From: CALINF01 sp039980455
GTDB taxonomy: Bacteria; Pseudomonadota; Gammaproteobacteria; Pseudomonadales; Halieaceae
Reading direction: 5' to 3'
Length of the DNA: 64,000 nucleotides
Assembly: GCA_039980455.1 (NCBI GenBank)
Contig: JBDXCG010000003.1
Location: forward strand, 1,674,001-1,738,000
Both the position numbers and the translations under genes were made by a program. The number at the start of each line of letters is the position of its first letter. Position 1 is the stretch's first letter. The notes beneath the pieces were generated by a model. The model searched no databases and was not told where the DNA came from. It was given only the letters and a program-made list of their open reading frames with translations. Positions 9,225 through 18,612 of the stretch are shown here, in pieces.

Positions 9225-9629
9225 TCAGTTATCTTCCTGTCTCGCACATATCTTGCCAGGTCTATTCTTTGTCTAGCGCGGGGGGATTCGACGGGATCGA
9301 TTCTATAGTCTATCGAGAGCCAGCGCACCTAATGCATACTCTACATACACCAATACCTCATTTAGTTTGCGTATACTGCATAGACAGACGGGAAAGCCAC
9401 GGAAATCGACTGACTCGGCTCTGAGCGTTCTTCAGTTCAGCACTGAACGAATCTGAACTTTTCGATGACTAACATCGTTGAGATTTCAGGGGGATAGAGC
9501 AGCTGTTCGCGGCCTTTTCAAACCTAAGGGCTCGCATTCATGAGGAGATCTACTCACGACCGGCCTTTTATCTGTCGTATACTCGACGTACACAGCAACT
9601 ACGCGCTATCGCTTAATGTATCTTAGCCC
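9225..9629. promoter_or_regulatory. 405-bp control region between hybrid kinase and uxu operon
   Basis: No gene is seen here. The octamer CGTATACT occurs twice (9370-9377 and 9576-9583). Its GTATAC core equals the centre of the E. coli UxuR/ExuR consensus, though the flanks differ. The downstream copy gives a sigma70-like -10 (TATACT, 9578-9583) and overlaps an inverted repeat GTCG-N6-CGAC (9574-9587). A cluster of TTCAG/CTGAAC half sites lies at 9431-9458, including GTTCAG-CA-CTGAAC at 9435-9448. These are candidate operators for a uronate-responsive repressor, whose gene is not in the window. Confidence 0.4.
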
Positions 9630-11120
9630 ATGAATCACCAGAGTTTAAAAAACGGCTTACAGGGAAGCATGGCACGACTGAGTACAGACACCCTACCCGC
9701 GATCAAACCCGACATTGAAGCACCCCATTACGCGCGGGCTTCAGTCACCTCATCTGTCGTGCACTTCGGTGTCGGCAATTTCCATAGAGCGCATCAGGCG
9801 ACCTACTGCGATTCGTTGTTGAATCTGGGTAAAACTGAATGGGGCATTATAGGTATCTCCTTGCGCTCCCCAACTGTGCGGGACAAGCTTGCCCCCCAGG
9901 ATTTTTTATACACCCAAACAACCCTGTGCGAAACAACAAGCTATCGCGTTATTGGCGCCATCCAGGGCTTACTGGTGGCACCTGAGGCACCTGTGGCTGT
10001 TATCGATGCGGTAGCCCGCAATCAGACCCGCTTGGTCACGACCACCATCACCGAAAAGGGTTACTGCCTACGCAACGGTGAAATTGATCTGGAACATTCT
10101 GACATCAGCCAGGACAGGGAGTCACTTGATGAACCCAAAACAACCTATGGCTATCTTGCCGCCGCTCTAATTCTGCGCAGTTCACGACAGGGCGACCCAT
10201 TAACCGTGCTTTGTTGCGACAATATCCAGGCTGGCGGAGAGCACTTGCAAAGCGGTGTACAAATGCTTCTGCAACGGCACAGTCCGAATACTTCGGCCTG
10301 GGTGGACAAACACGTGGCCTTCTCCTCTTCGATGGTCGACCGGGTAACGCCGGCAACCGATGAACGTCTCAAGGAACAGGTCGCCAAACACTTGGCAGTC
10401 TATGACGCCGCTCCGGTAGCCGCAGAACCCTTCACGCAATGGGTCATTGAAGACAATTTTGCAGGAGAGCGGCCCCCCTTTGATCTGGTAGGCGCGCTGT
10501 TTGTCAGCAACATCGCCCCCTTTGAGCGAATCAAGCTGCGTTTTCTCAATGCAGCTCATTCTATGCTGGCGGCTCTGGGCTATCTGGTAGGCGATCGCTT
10601 TATCCACGAAGTGCTGCAAAGAGCGGATATTGCCCGCTTCACCGAGCAGGCTCTCAAGCTCAACGTATTGCCGGTAACGCCCGCGCCCGACAACATCAAT
10701 TGCGAAGCCTATATTGATCAAGTGCTACAGCGCTTCTGCAATGGCAATCTACCTTATGCGGTATTGCAGGTTGGTACCGACAGTTCGCAAAAAATTCAGC
10801 AGCGCTGGTTCCCAACCATAGACGAGGCCCTTAGCTTGGGCAAAGATACCCGCTATATGGTGTTTGCACTGGCGGCCTGGGTGAGCTTTATTCGCAAGGC
10901 TCTGCAAAACGATGATCTCAATGATCCGTTGCGCGATGACTTTGCCCGCTGCAACCCATCTAACAATCCATCTGATGCCCAGGAATTTCTGGCTTTAGCG
11001 GGAGCGCACAAGTTTGAGTTCTTCGCGGATCAGCCTTTTATGACTGCCGTGTTTCAAGCTCATCGGGACATCGAGGAGAACGGCGTCGAACAAGCCCTGG
11101 AGTTTTTTGTATGCAATTAA
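9630..11120 (+). CDS. uxuB: D-fructuronate reductase / D-mannonate oxidoreductase
   Basis: The 496-residue member of the long-chain polyol dehydrogenase family has the N-terminal nucleotide-binding signature FGVGNFHRAHQA and the catalytic K-x4-N-x2-H pattern with Lys302, Asn307 and His310. The family covers mannitol, arabinitol, altronate and fructuronate reductases; adjacency to mannonate dehydratase 15 nt downstream makes NAD-dependent interconversion of fructuronate and mannonate the best assignment. It is the first gene of the operon and cytoplasmic. The symbol rests on context plus family, because sequence by eye does not separate UxuB from mannitol 2-dehydrogenase with certainty. Confidence 0.87.
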   Translation: MNHQSLKNGLQGSMARLSTDTLPAIKPDIEAPHYARASVTSSVVHFGVGNFHRAHQATYCDSLLNLGKTEWGIIGISLRSPTVRDKLAPQDFLYTQTTLCETTSYRVIGAIQGLLVAPEAPVAVIDAVARNQTRLVTTTITEKGYCLRNGEIDLEHSDISQDRESLDEPKTTYGYLAAALILRSSRQGDPLTVLCCDNIQAGGEHLQSGVQMLLQRHSPNTSAWVDKHVAFSSSMVDRVTPATDERLKEQVAKHLAVYDAAPVAAEPFTQWVIEDNFAGERPPFDLVGALFVSNIAPFERIKLRFLNAAHSMLAALGYLVGDRFIHEVLQRADIARFTEQALKLNVLPVTPAPDNINCEAYIDQVLQRFCNGNLPYAVLQVGTDSSQKIQQRWFPTIDEALSLGKDTRYMVFALAAWVSFIRKALQNDDLNDPLRDDFARCNPSNNPSDAQEFLALAGAHKFEFFADQPFMTAVFQAHRDIEENGVEQALEFFVCN

Positions 11121-11135
11121 TTCGGAGAAAAAACC

Positions 11136-12335
11136 GTGCGTGAATCCTGGAGATGGTTTGGCCCCAGCGACCCTGTCACCATCGATGACATTAGACAAAC
11201 CGGCGCGACGGATGTGGTCAGTGCCCTGCACGCCATTCCTGCTGGCGAAATCTGGCCTGTGGAGGCTATTCAAGAACATCAATCTCTCATACAAGACTGC
11301 GAGCCCGGCTTAGCGCCGTTGCAATGGAGCGTGGTCGAAAGTATACCGGTTCATGAGGACGTCAAGCTTGCACGGGGCGACCACCAGAAGTACATAGACA
11401 ACTGGATCGCGTCGATGGAAAACTTGGCCCAGTGCGGGATCAAAACAATATGCTACAACTTCATGCCGGTAATTGATTGGACTCGCACTGATCTAAAGTA
11501 CAAGCTTCCCAGCGGTGCCTATGCGCTGCGTTTTGATCAAAAAAAATTTGCCGCATTCGATCTCTGCATTCTCCGGCGAGAAAATGCAGAATCGGACTAC
11601 TCTGCAGCGGAAGTAGAAGAGGCGAAACAAGTTTTTGCTACCATGTCTGATGCGGAGCAAACTCAACTTACCAACAATATCATTGCGGGTCTGCCGGGTA
11701 AGATGACAGACGCCTACGACCTGGATGATTTTCGAACCATGCTTGCCAATTATAGGCATGTAAGTAGCGATACGCTTCGCAACAACCTGTTTTCCTTCTT
11801 GTCGCGGGTATTACCCCGCGCCGAAGAGTTGGGTGTGAAGCTAGCGATACACCCCGACGACCCTCCACGCGATATGCTAGGTTTGCCGCGAATCATTTGT
11901 ACGGCGCAGGACCTTGAGCTTTTATTCGATGCGCAGCCCAGCCCATCCAATGGCATCACCTTGTGCGTGGGCACGTACAGCAGCCGCCCGGACAACGACC
12001 TGCCGGCTATGGCGAGGCAATTCGGACCACGCATTCATTTCTCCCATTTGCGCGGGGTTAGCAGAGATCCTAACGAGCAGCGTTCATTCTATGAGGCCAG
12101 CCATCTGGACAGCGATATCGATATGGTTCAGGTGCTCAAGGAACTACTGAACGAGGAATCCCGGCGCAAACAAGCCGAACCTGAGCAGTCACAAATCTAT
12201 ATTCGCCCTGATCACGGGCATCAAATGATGGACGATATGGATAAAGACGTAAATCCAGGCTACTCAGGTATCGGGCGCCTCAAGGGGCTGGCTGAAGTAC
12301 GTGGCGTAATCAGAGCTCTGACTGCAATACAGTGA
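11136..12335 (+). CDS. uxuA: mannonate dehydratase
   Basis: The 399-residue protein matches UxuA in length and motifs: an N-terminal RWFGPSDPVTIDDIRQTGA, the metal-site region AIHPDDPP, and the C-terminal RPDHGHQMMDDM. It dehydrates D-mannonate to 2-keto-3-deoxygluconate using a divalent metal such as Mn or Fe, in the cytoplasm. Start is GTG 11136 preceded by TCGGAGAA at good spacing. The 15-nt gap after uxuB shows co-transcription. The next steps (KDG kinase and KDPG aldolase) are not in this window, nor is uronate isomerase. Confidence 0.95.
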   Translation: MRESWRWFGPSDPVTIDDIRQTGATDVVSALHAIPAGEIWPVEAIQEHQSLIQDCEPGLAPLQWSVVESIPVHEDVKLARGDHQKYIDNWIASMENLAQCGIKTICYNFMPVIDWTRTDLKYKLPSGAYALRFDQKKFAAFDLCILRRENAESDYSAAEVEEAKQVFATMSDAEQTQLTNNIIAGLPGKMTDAYDLDDFRTMLANYRHVSSDTLRNNLFSFLSRVLPRAEELGVKLAIHPDDPPRDMLGLPRIICTAQDLELLFDAQPSPSNGITLCVGTYSSRPDNDLPAMARQFGPRIHFSHLRGVSRDPNEQRSFYEASHLDSDIDMVQVLKELLNEESRRKQAEPEQSQIYIRPDHGHQMMDDMDKDVNPGYSGIGRLKGLAEVRGVIRALTAIQ

Positions 12336-12347
12336 TACCAGAGGCAC

Positions 12348-12363
12348 TCTCGCTTGAGCGAGA
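12348..12363. promoter_or_regulatory. 16-bp inverted repeat between uxuA and the permease gene
   Basis: TCTCGCT-TG-AGCGAGA is a perfect 7-bp inverted repeat with a 2-nt centre, in the 73-nt gap between uxuA and the permease. It may be an internal operator, or form a processing hairpin that tunes expression of the downstream genes. Confidence 0.3.
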
Positions 12364-12408
12364 TCAGCATCCAGTGTTCAACCCCTCTCATTTGTGGTGA
12401 TAACTAGA

Positions 12409-13650
12409 ATGGAAAAATTGAGGACCCTTGTTAAGTCACTTCTCCCGGGGATATTTCTTTTTGGGTTTACAGTGGGTACTGGCAGCGTCACTGCGATGGC
12501 GAAAGCCGGCGCCGATTACGGCATGTCCTTGCTATGGACTATCTTTATATCCTGCTCTATCACCTATTTTCTAATCAATTTGTTTGGGAAATACACGCTG
12601 TTAACAGGGCAGACGGCGCTACAATCCTTCAGAAATCATATTCATCCCGCCGTAGGCATGTTCTTTATCGTAACTCTAACAACGCAAGTCTGCGGCAGCG
12701 TTATTGGTGTTATGGGCATTATTGCGGATGTCAGCCATGAGTGGTCCAAAACTTATATCGATGGTGGGATATCACCATTGTATTTCGCACTCTTCTTTAT
12801 CACTTTTGTGTATGTCATTTTTCTGATTGGACGCACTGAAGTGTTCGAGAAAGTATTGGCCATATTTGTCGCCATTATGGCCCTGTGCTTTTTGATAAAT
12901 TTCATCATTCTCATGCCACCTGCTATAGAGATACTAAACGGCATGATTCCCAACGTGCCCGATACCGGCCCGGGTAAGAACTCGTTTCTGATAATCGCCT
13001 CCATGGTTGGCACCACTGTATTCTCAGGGCTTTTCATACTGCGAACCACACTCGTGAGGGAAGCTGGCTGGACCATGGCCGACCTGAAAGCGCAGAATAG
13101 AGATGCACTTTTCTCAGCCTTTTTGATGTTTATCGTTAGCGCCTCGATTATGGCTGCCGCCGCAGGATCGCTCTATGTGAAAGGTGTCACGCTGGAAAAC
13201 GTCACCCAAATGATTAACCTGTTAGAACCCATGGCAGGGGCTGCTGCTGTAACAATATTCACCGTTGGGCTTATCGCTGCCGGAATCTCTTCCCAATTTC
13301 CCAATGTGGCCTTACTACCCTGGCTGCTAGATGACTACTATCAGCGAAAACCCAACCTAAAGGCCCCCAGCTATCGTCTAATTGCCCTAGCCATATCGTC
13401 GCTGGGGTTGATCGTGCCTATTTTTAATGCCAAGCCGATTGCCGTTATGGTCCTCTCACAGGCATTTGGTGCACTGGTTCTGCCGGCTACTGTCGCCAGT
13501 ATTTTTTATATCGGCAATAAGGCGTCGCTGATGAAGGAGCATAAGTTTTCAAGACTGACCAACATCAGCCTGGTGCTTATCTTTCTTTTTTCACTGATCA
13601 TGAGTTACATGAGCTACACAGGCATCGTAGCCACATTGAAAGCTCTATAA
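12409..13650 (+). CDS. Nramp-fold permease lacking metal-binding motifs, probable sugar-acid transporter
   Basis: The 413-residue protein has about 11 hydrophobic helices. The first helix region aligns with classical Nramp transporters (LLPGIFLFGF, then AGADYGMSLLW), but the metal-binding DPGN of helix 1 is GTGS (residues 23-26), and the helix-6 motif normally MPH is FSG (residues 205-207 within GTTVFSGLF). The aspartate, asparagine and methionine that bind Mn or Fe are therefore absent. The fold belongs to the APC superfamily, which includes organic-solute carriers. Placement inside a uronate operon suggests uptake of a sugar acid across the inner membrane; this is inference. ATG 12409 has GGTGAT upstream; GTG 12394 is an alternative. 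Confidence 0.85.
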   Translation: MEKLRTLVKSLLPGIFLFGFTVGTGSVTAMAKAGADYGMSLLWTIFISCSITYFLINLFGKYTLLTGQTALQSFRNHIHPAVGMFFIVTLTTQVCGSVIGVMGIIADVSHEWSKTYIDGGISPLYFALFFITFVYVIFLIGRTEVFEKVLAIFVAIMALCFLINFIILMPPAIEILNGMIPNVPDTGPGKNSFLIIASMVGTTVFSGLFILRTTLVREAGWTMADLKAQNRDALFSAFLMFIVSASIMAAAAGSLYVKGVTLENVTQMINLLEPMAGAAAVTIFTVGLIAAGISSQFPNVALLPWLLDDYYQRKPNLKAPSYRLIALAISSLGLIVPIFNAKPIAVMVLSQAFGALVLPATVASIFYIGNKASLMKEHKFSRLTNISLVLIFLFSLIMSYMSYTGIVATLKAL

Positions 13651-13665
13651 AGTGGAATCACAGGC

Positions 13666-14742
13666 ATGAGTCAAATTATTAAGTTTTCATCCAACCGTGT
13701 TTGGAGAACCTATAGAGGCGGCAAGCAACTCGATATAATCGAGGGTAAGGAGAATCCGCAAGATTCGAGCTTTCCTGAAGACTGGATAGGCTCCACGGTC
13801 CAGGCTCGTAATGTTGGTCGAGAGGAGGTGTCCGAAGGACTAGCTATGGTAACAACCGAGGACGGTCAGCTGGTTCCATTTCGCGAGCTGTTAGAGAAAC
13901 AACAGCAGTATTTTCTTGGCGATGACGGCGACCAAGTACGCTCGATGAACGACATTCCTCTGGTGAAGTATCTTGATAGCGCGACGCGTTTGCACTTCCA
14001 AGTTCACCCCACGCGCTCCTTTGCACAAGAGAGGCTCGGTCAACCTCGAGGCAAGACCGAAGCCTATGTCATCCTGGAGATTCGCGAAGACGTGAGCGAG
14101 CCATACATTTACGCGGGATTTCAAAGATCGCCCAGTCGAGAAGCGCTCAAAGGATGGATTGAAGACCAGAACATCGATGCAATAGAACAATGTTTCGATC
14201 GTATTCCCGTCAAGCCCGGTGAGGTTTTTCTGCTCCCTGGCGGTCGACCGCATGCTCTGGGTGAAGGCATTCTAATGCTGGAAATCATGGAGCCCTCTGA
14301 CCTGGCCGTGAGGTTTGAGTTCGAACGCTGCGGCTATGTAATCCCTGAAGAAGCTAGATTTATGGGCGAGGATATCGAGACCGCATTGGATGTCTTCAAT
14401 TTTGATCCAGTTTCCCCGGAAGAAATCGACAGAGAGTTTCGATGCGAGCCCGAAGTTCTGAGCCGAGATGAGCGCGGCAATCAACTCGAATTATTGATTG
14501 GTGCGAAACATACATCCTGCTTTACCGTTAAACGAGCTTCGATTAGTGATTGTATGACACGCAGCGAGAAGCCGTTTTTTTATGGCATTGTCATCAGTGG
14601 ATCCGGCACTGTGCGCATCGAAAACGAGGTAAGCCATCTAGACCTTTGGGATCGATTTTTCTGCCCTGCGGGAGTCAAAGAGTTTCAGTATGAGTCGACT
14701 ACGGGCATGGCAGTTCTGGAGTGTTACCCCGGCAATAGCTAG
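13666..14742 (+). CDS. class I mannose-6-phosphate isomerase-type cupin
   Basis: The 358-residue protein has the two-cupin pattern of type I phosphomannose isomerases. The four zinc ligands are present: Gln112 and His114 (HFQVHP), Glu132 (KTEAY) and His196 (GRPHALGEG). Length fits the shorter bacterial ManA class. It starts 15 nt after the permease gene, so it belongs to the uxu operon. Family knowledge predicts mannose-6-phosphate/fructose-6-phosphate isomerisation, but in a uronate operon lacking uronate isomerase it could act on a different aldose/ketose pair. I see no missing catalytic feature. It is the last gene of the operon. Confidence 0.88.
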   Translation: MSQIIKFSSNRVWRTYRGGKQLDIIEGKENPQDSSFPEDWIGSTVQARNVGREEVSEGLAMVTTEDGQLVPFRELLEKQQQYFLGDDGDQVRSMNDIPLVKYLDSATRLHFQVHPTRSFAQERLGQPRGKTEAYVILEIREDVSEPYIYAGFQRSPSREALKGWIEDQNIDAIEQCFDRIPVKPGEVFLLPGGRPHALGEGILMLEIMEPSDLAVRFEFERCGYVIPEEARFMGEDIETALDVFNFDPVSPEEIDREFRCEPEVLSRDERGNQLELLIGAKHTSCFTVKRASISDCMTRSEKPFFYGIVISGSGTVRIENEVSHLDLWDRFFCPAGVKEFQYESTTGMAVLECYPGNS

Positions 14743-14884
14743 CCATTACGAGGCTTCTCGAGGTCGGTTAGGATCGACATGGACGAGAACAGGTAAAAAA
14801 GCTAGAGAATTCGTACTGGCTATCAGTTTTTCGTCAGCCGGTGAAAATGCAAGATTGCCCGTATTCTGATTGGAGATGATCATA

Positions 14885-16039
14885 ATGACTAAACTTGGCA
14901 GCGTCGGCTACTACGACTTACACGAAAACCCGGGGCTCAACTTCACCCTTAATCGTCTAGCACGAACGATTCCTCCTGAAGAACTCAAGACGTTGTCTAC
15001 TCGAATTTCCTCGCTGGATGACTGGATAGCAGAGATGCGAGCGGCAGGAGAGCAAGCGGAAGGACAAGGCCGGCTGTTGGAAGCCGCACGCTATTTCCAG
15101 GGTGCCGAGTTCTACATGAAACTAGGTGACACCGGTAAGACTGAAATTTACCAACGCTCAATCGAACTTATGAATCGTGCTCTGCCAGATATGGACGCTG
15201 CGAGAGACTTTGTGCCATACAAAACCGGCACTCTGCCTGCGATTCGGATCCCGGCAATAGATGAAGAGCGAGATGTTTTGCTCATTCACAGCGGTTTCGA
15301 TGGTTTAGTTGAAGAAATGTATCCACTGCTTGAACCCTTTGTTGCCGCTGGTTACACAGTCATTGCTTTTGAGGGGCCAGGGCAAGGTGCGGCCTTACGT
15401 ACTTCAAATTTACACATGCCGTTTAACTGGGAAGAACCAGTGAGCGCAATTCTTGATCACTATGGAATCGAAAGCTGTACCTTGATAGGTATGTCGTTGG
15501 GTGGTTACCTCGCCCCTCGTGCAGCAGCTTTTGAACGACGTATAAAGCGCGTGGTTGCGTGGGGCGCTATGTTCGATTTTTTCGAGGTATATCGCCAACG
15601 TCTAGGAGATACCAAGTTCAAACTCTTGAGAAAGCTGTTAGACATGAATTTGTCAGGTATCGTCGATGGTCTTATCAACAAAGCTCGCAAGCAAGAAGGA
15701 ATACTCGACTGGGCAGTCAGTCATGGCATGCACGTAAGTGGCACAAAATCACCCTCCGAGTTCCTGCAGTGGGTAAGAACACTCAACTTGCGGGATTCTG
15801 CTCACCTGATTGACCAAGATGTATTGCTCATTATGGGTTCCGAAGATCACCTAGTGCCGACGAGTCAGCTCTACGTTCAGGCTGAAGCGATGACAGGAGC
15901 GAGGTCGGTAACAAGCGTTATGATGACTGGTGAAGATAGTGCGGCACAACACTGCCAGGTTGGAAATACCTCGCTTGCCGTCAGTCAGATCTTAGATTGG
16001 CTCGAGTTACTGGAAGTTCGCGATAAACAGGGGACATAA
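14885..16039 (+). CDS. alpha/beta hydrolase
   Basis: The 384-residue protein carries an alpha/beta hydrolase core in its C-terminal two thirds. The nucleophile elbow is GMSLGG with Ser204, the candidate acid lies in MGSEDHLVP, and a late AQHCQVG segment holds the probable histidine. The N-terminal 120 residues are helical, like 2,6-dihydropseudooxynicotine hydrolase and related C-C or ester hydrolases that have a helical cap before the core. Start ATG 14885 is favoured because GGAG at 14872-14875 sits 9 nt upstream; ATG 14876 is in frame. Cytoplasmic, no signal. Substrate unknown. It converges with the TPR gene at 16097. Confidence 0.85.
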   Translation: MTKLGSVGYYDLHENPGLNFTLNRLARTIPPEELKTLSTRISSLDDWIAEMRAAGEQAEGQGRLLEAARYFQGAEFYMKLGDTGKTEIYQRSIELMNRALPDMDAARDFVPYKTGTLPAIRIPAIDEERDVLLIHSGFDGLVEEMYPLLEPFVAAGYTVIAFEGPGQGAALRTSNLHMPFNWEEPVSAILDHYGIESCTLIGMSLGGYLAPRAAAFERRIKRVVAWGAMFDFFEVYRQRLGDTKFKLLRKLLDMNLSGIVDGLINKARKQEGILDWAVSHGMHVSGTKSPSEFLQWVRTLNLRDSAHLIDQDVLLIMGSEDHLVPTSQLYVQAEAMTGARSVTSVMMTGEDSAAQHCQVGNTSLAVSQILDWLELLEVRDKQGT

Positions 16040-16096
16040 GGCAGAATTCGTGAATTAGACTAAAGCCCGCCCTAAATGGCTAACCCTCAAGCAGGC

Positions 16097-18301
16097 TCAA
16101 AACTTGGCGGGCGCCCACCCCAGCTCGCCGCGCTGGCGATCGATTTCTTGATCCAGCGCTCGCTTAATTTCTACAAATTCAGACTTGTCCGCTAGCCTCT
16201 GAAGAACCGGCTCCTGCAGCTGGTACCACTTGAGTCCGCCCTGCGCACTGTATTCCTTCAGTGAGAGAATAGCGGCAGAGTGATCTCCTTCGAGCACACT
16301 AACTCGAGCCTCAGCAAGTTGGTAGCCACTGCGAGCGCCATTGCGCTTCAGCAACTCTACTTTCGATCGAACCTTTGCCAATAGTTCCTCAGCCGCATCA
16401 TCTCGCCCATCACGCTGCAGTAAATCAGCAAGCGAAACAGTTGTCCAAAGGCTTACCAAAAACCAGGGCCCAGTACTGAGGGAACCACTAACTGGGATAG
16501 TATCAATGCCTTGTGACAACAGGATCTCTCTGGCCTTATCTTCGCCACCTGCTAAGTAGTCAATAACCGCAAGCGCCAATTGAGGAGATGAGTCGCCAAG
16601 GACCCGGTCATCACCTCTGGAGAGCACAAGCTGCTCGGCTTCTAGATACTCTTGAAATATGATGTGAGACCAGGTAGTCAGGTTGAGCCTCGTGTCCTTT
16701 TCCACATTGGGAGCCTGAGCCAGGAGGTCAATATTTCTTTCTCTCGCCTTGAGTCCGGTACCCATTATATAGTTCGAAAAAAGGACCCATATACCGTCGT
16801 CTTGCTCACCCGCGCTCTTCTGATCATATTCTTGCAGCAATTTTATGGCATCCGATAGTTTTCCCTGAGCCCTCAATCGGTTTACCTTAGAAGCAAAATA
16901 CCTTGCCGGATAAACTTTCTGTACAACATCTAAATTTGGATTCACTGGCAATCCATAGCTGGTTTGAAAATCCATCAGATTTGAAAAGGCGGCTGCATGC
17001 GCAGGGTCCAGTTGATGAGCGCGGTTAGCCGAATCAAGCCCCTCCTCGATCCGTCCTAAGTTTTTCAGACACAAGCCGCGCCAGTGCAATGCCTCAACCA
17101 AGCTCGGATTTTGGGCGATAGCTCGATTAAAATTCTCCAGCGCCTGCTCGCATCTATCATCGCCGAACAGTAAGTAGCCGCGAGCAGTTAACGCCTCGGC
17201 TAAGTCTGGGTCAATCACTAGTGCCCGATCAATCAGTTTACGTGCTCGCGTCTCCGCCTCTTCCTGAGTGATACTCTTACCATAGCTGAGCGAGAGGAGG
17301 AGAGCCTGCGCCTGTCGAGCAAGCGCGGGAGCGAAGTCGGGCTCTAAACGTGTCGCCTCTTGAAAATACGCAAGAGACGCCGCAATGCTCTCGTCAGTTC
17401 GCTGCCGAATCGCATGCAGACCTTTAAGATAAGCATCGTAGGATTCCCAGTTCTCAATCGATGCGGTTGCAGAGGTTTCCTCATCAACAGCCAAGTGCAC
17501 CTTCAGCGCCGTGACAATTGCGCGCGTCAACTCATCCTGAATGGCAAAGACATCGGTTAGTTCTCGATCATACACCTCGGACCAAAGATGATAGCCCGTT
17601 TCCACTTCTATCAACTGGGCAGTGATACGCAATCGTGTGCCGGCCTTGCGAACAGAACCTTCCAGCACCGTATCGACATTGAGCTTTCGGCCTATCTCGG
17701 AGATGTCCTGATTCTGTCCCTTGAAGGCAAAGGATGAGGTGCGCGCCGCAACCTGAAGATCTTCAAGTTTGGCCAGCGCATTCAACAGTTCTTCGGCAAC
17801 CCCGTCAGAAAAGTATTCCTGATCAGGATCGTTACTCATATTGACGAAAGGGAGCACGCCGATTGAGCCGTAGCTTTCTTCTGCACGCTCACTATCGACT
17901 GTTTCGGCCGACGGCTCCTCTGTGCCAGTCGGTGCCAACGAAGCCTCTGCAGTGTCGTTCAGTATGTACTTGTCACCGAGAAGGAAAGCGACCGCAACTG
18001 CTAACAGGGCTATTACCGCTAAATCGAGTTTGCGGCCTGTATTGCCCGTAATCGACTGTGTTCGGTCAACCTCACCTTCTCGCTTGATGCCCTCAGGCGT
18101 CAGCTCGAACGCCCAAGCAAAAAAGAGCGCAAAGGGGAATCCCGCTATACCTACCCAAGTAAAGAGCGCCAGCGTCCATTCTGGCAATCCGAGTACGGGC
18201 GCCACGGTATCCGTGACCTGGATTACAACCCACGCCAGTACCATGTACGCCACCCCTACGCGGAACACGTTGCGGCGTTTTAGTTCGGTGAAAATCCCCA
18301 T
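16097..18301 (-). CDS. membrane TolB-like/TPR protein (cyclase-associated type without cyclase domain)
   Basis: This 734-residue protein begins with ELKRRNVFRVGVAYMVLAW and has three hydrophobic helices (about 15-35, 42-65, 90-110). A TolB/FlgO-like domain follows (about 145-270, SIGVLPFVNMSNDPDQEYFSDG... and VLEGSVRKAG), then a long TPR superhelix to the end. The same architecture is common with an N-terminal class III cyclase or a winged helix in proteobacteria; here the output domain is replaced by membrane helices. A paralog with identical order lies at 59804-61621. Likely an inner-membrane scaffold or sensor; function unknown. Confidence 0.82.
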   Translation of the reverse strand: MGIFTELKRRNVFRVGVAYMVLAWVVIQVTDTVAPVLGLPEWTLALFTWVGIAGFPFALFFAWAFELTPEGIKREGEVDRTQSITGNTGRKLDLAVIALLAVAVAFLLGDKYILNDTAEASLAPTGTEEPSAETVDSERAEESYGSIGVLPFVNMSNDPDQEYFSDGVAEELLNALAKLEDLQVAARTSSFAFKGQNQDISEIGRKLNVDTVLEGSVRKAGTRLRITAQLIEVETGYHLWSEVYDRELTDVFAIQDELTRAIVTALKVHLAVDEETSATASIENWESYDAYLKGLHAIRQRTDESIAASLAYFQEATRLEPDFAPALARQAQALLLSLSYGKSITQEEAETRARKLIDRALVIDPDLAEALTARGYLLFGDDRCEQALENFNRAIAQNPSLVEALHWRGLCLKNLGRIEEGLDSANRAHQLDPAHAAAFSNLMDFQTSYGLPVNPNLDVVQKVYPARYFASKVNRLRAQGKLSDAIKLLQEYDQKSAGEQDDGIWVLFSNYIMGTGLKARERNIDLLAQAPNVEKDTRLNLTTWSHIIFQEYLEAEQLVLSRGDDRVLGDSSPQLALAVIDYLAGGEDKAREILLSQGIDTIPVSGSLSTGPWFLVSLWTTVSLADLLQRDGRDDAAEELLAKVRSKVELLKRNGARSGYQLAEARVSVLEGDHSAAILSLKEYSAQGGLKWYQLQEPVLQRLADKSEFVEIKRALDQEIDRQRGELGWAPAKF

Positions 18302-18336
18302 GGAGCATCATGCTTCCTAAAATAATTGCCCTAGCA

Positions 18337-18612
18337 TCAACTATTCACTGCGGAAGTCAAATGGCCTAGTAGACTCAGCCTAGGGGTAAGCAATGGACCG
18401 CTGGCCTGCGCGGCCCGGATGAGCCCGGCACGGCGACAACTGAGCCCAAAGTCGCCAGCGGCTAAAAGAATGGCATTTGCCACTCGATGTGCAAAGATAC
18501 GATCAATAACAAAGCCCACCAGGAGTCGGCCCAGGGCAACGGTAATTCCAGAACTGAACACAGCACTGAGGTAATTCGCCTTGATCATAGTATTCTCCGC
18601 GAGGACCCTAAA
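18337..18612 (-). pseudogene. MFS transporter remnant
   Basis: The reverse strand encodes a short open segment whose first part (GRLLVGFVIDRIFAHRVA) looks like the conserved loop after a transmembrane helix in major facilitator permeases. After about 45 residues the similarity stops; the neighbouring frame continues with LATLGSVVAV, consistent with a frameshift. A stop lies just upstream at 18613-18615. It is best read as a decayed fragment of an MFS gene. It is not confirmed by database comparison. Confidence 0.4.
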
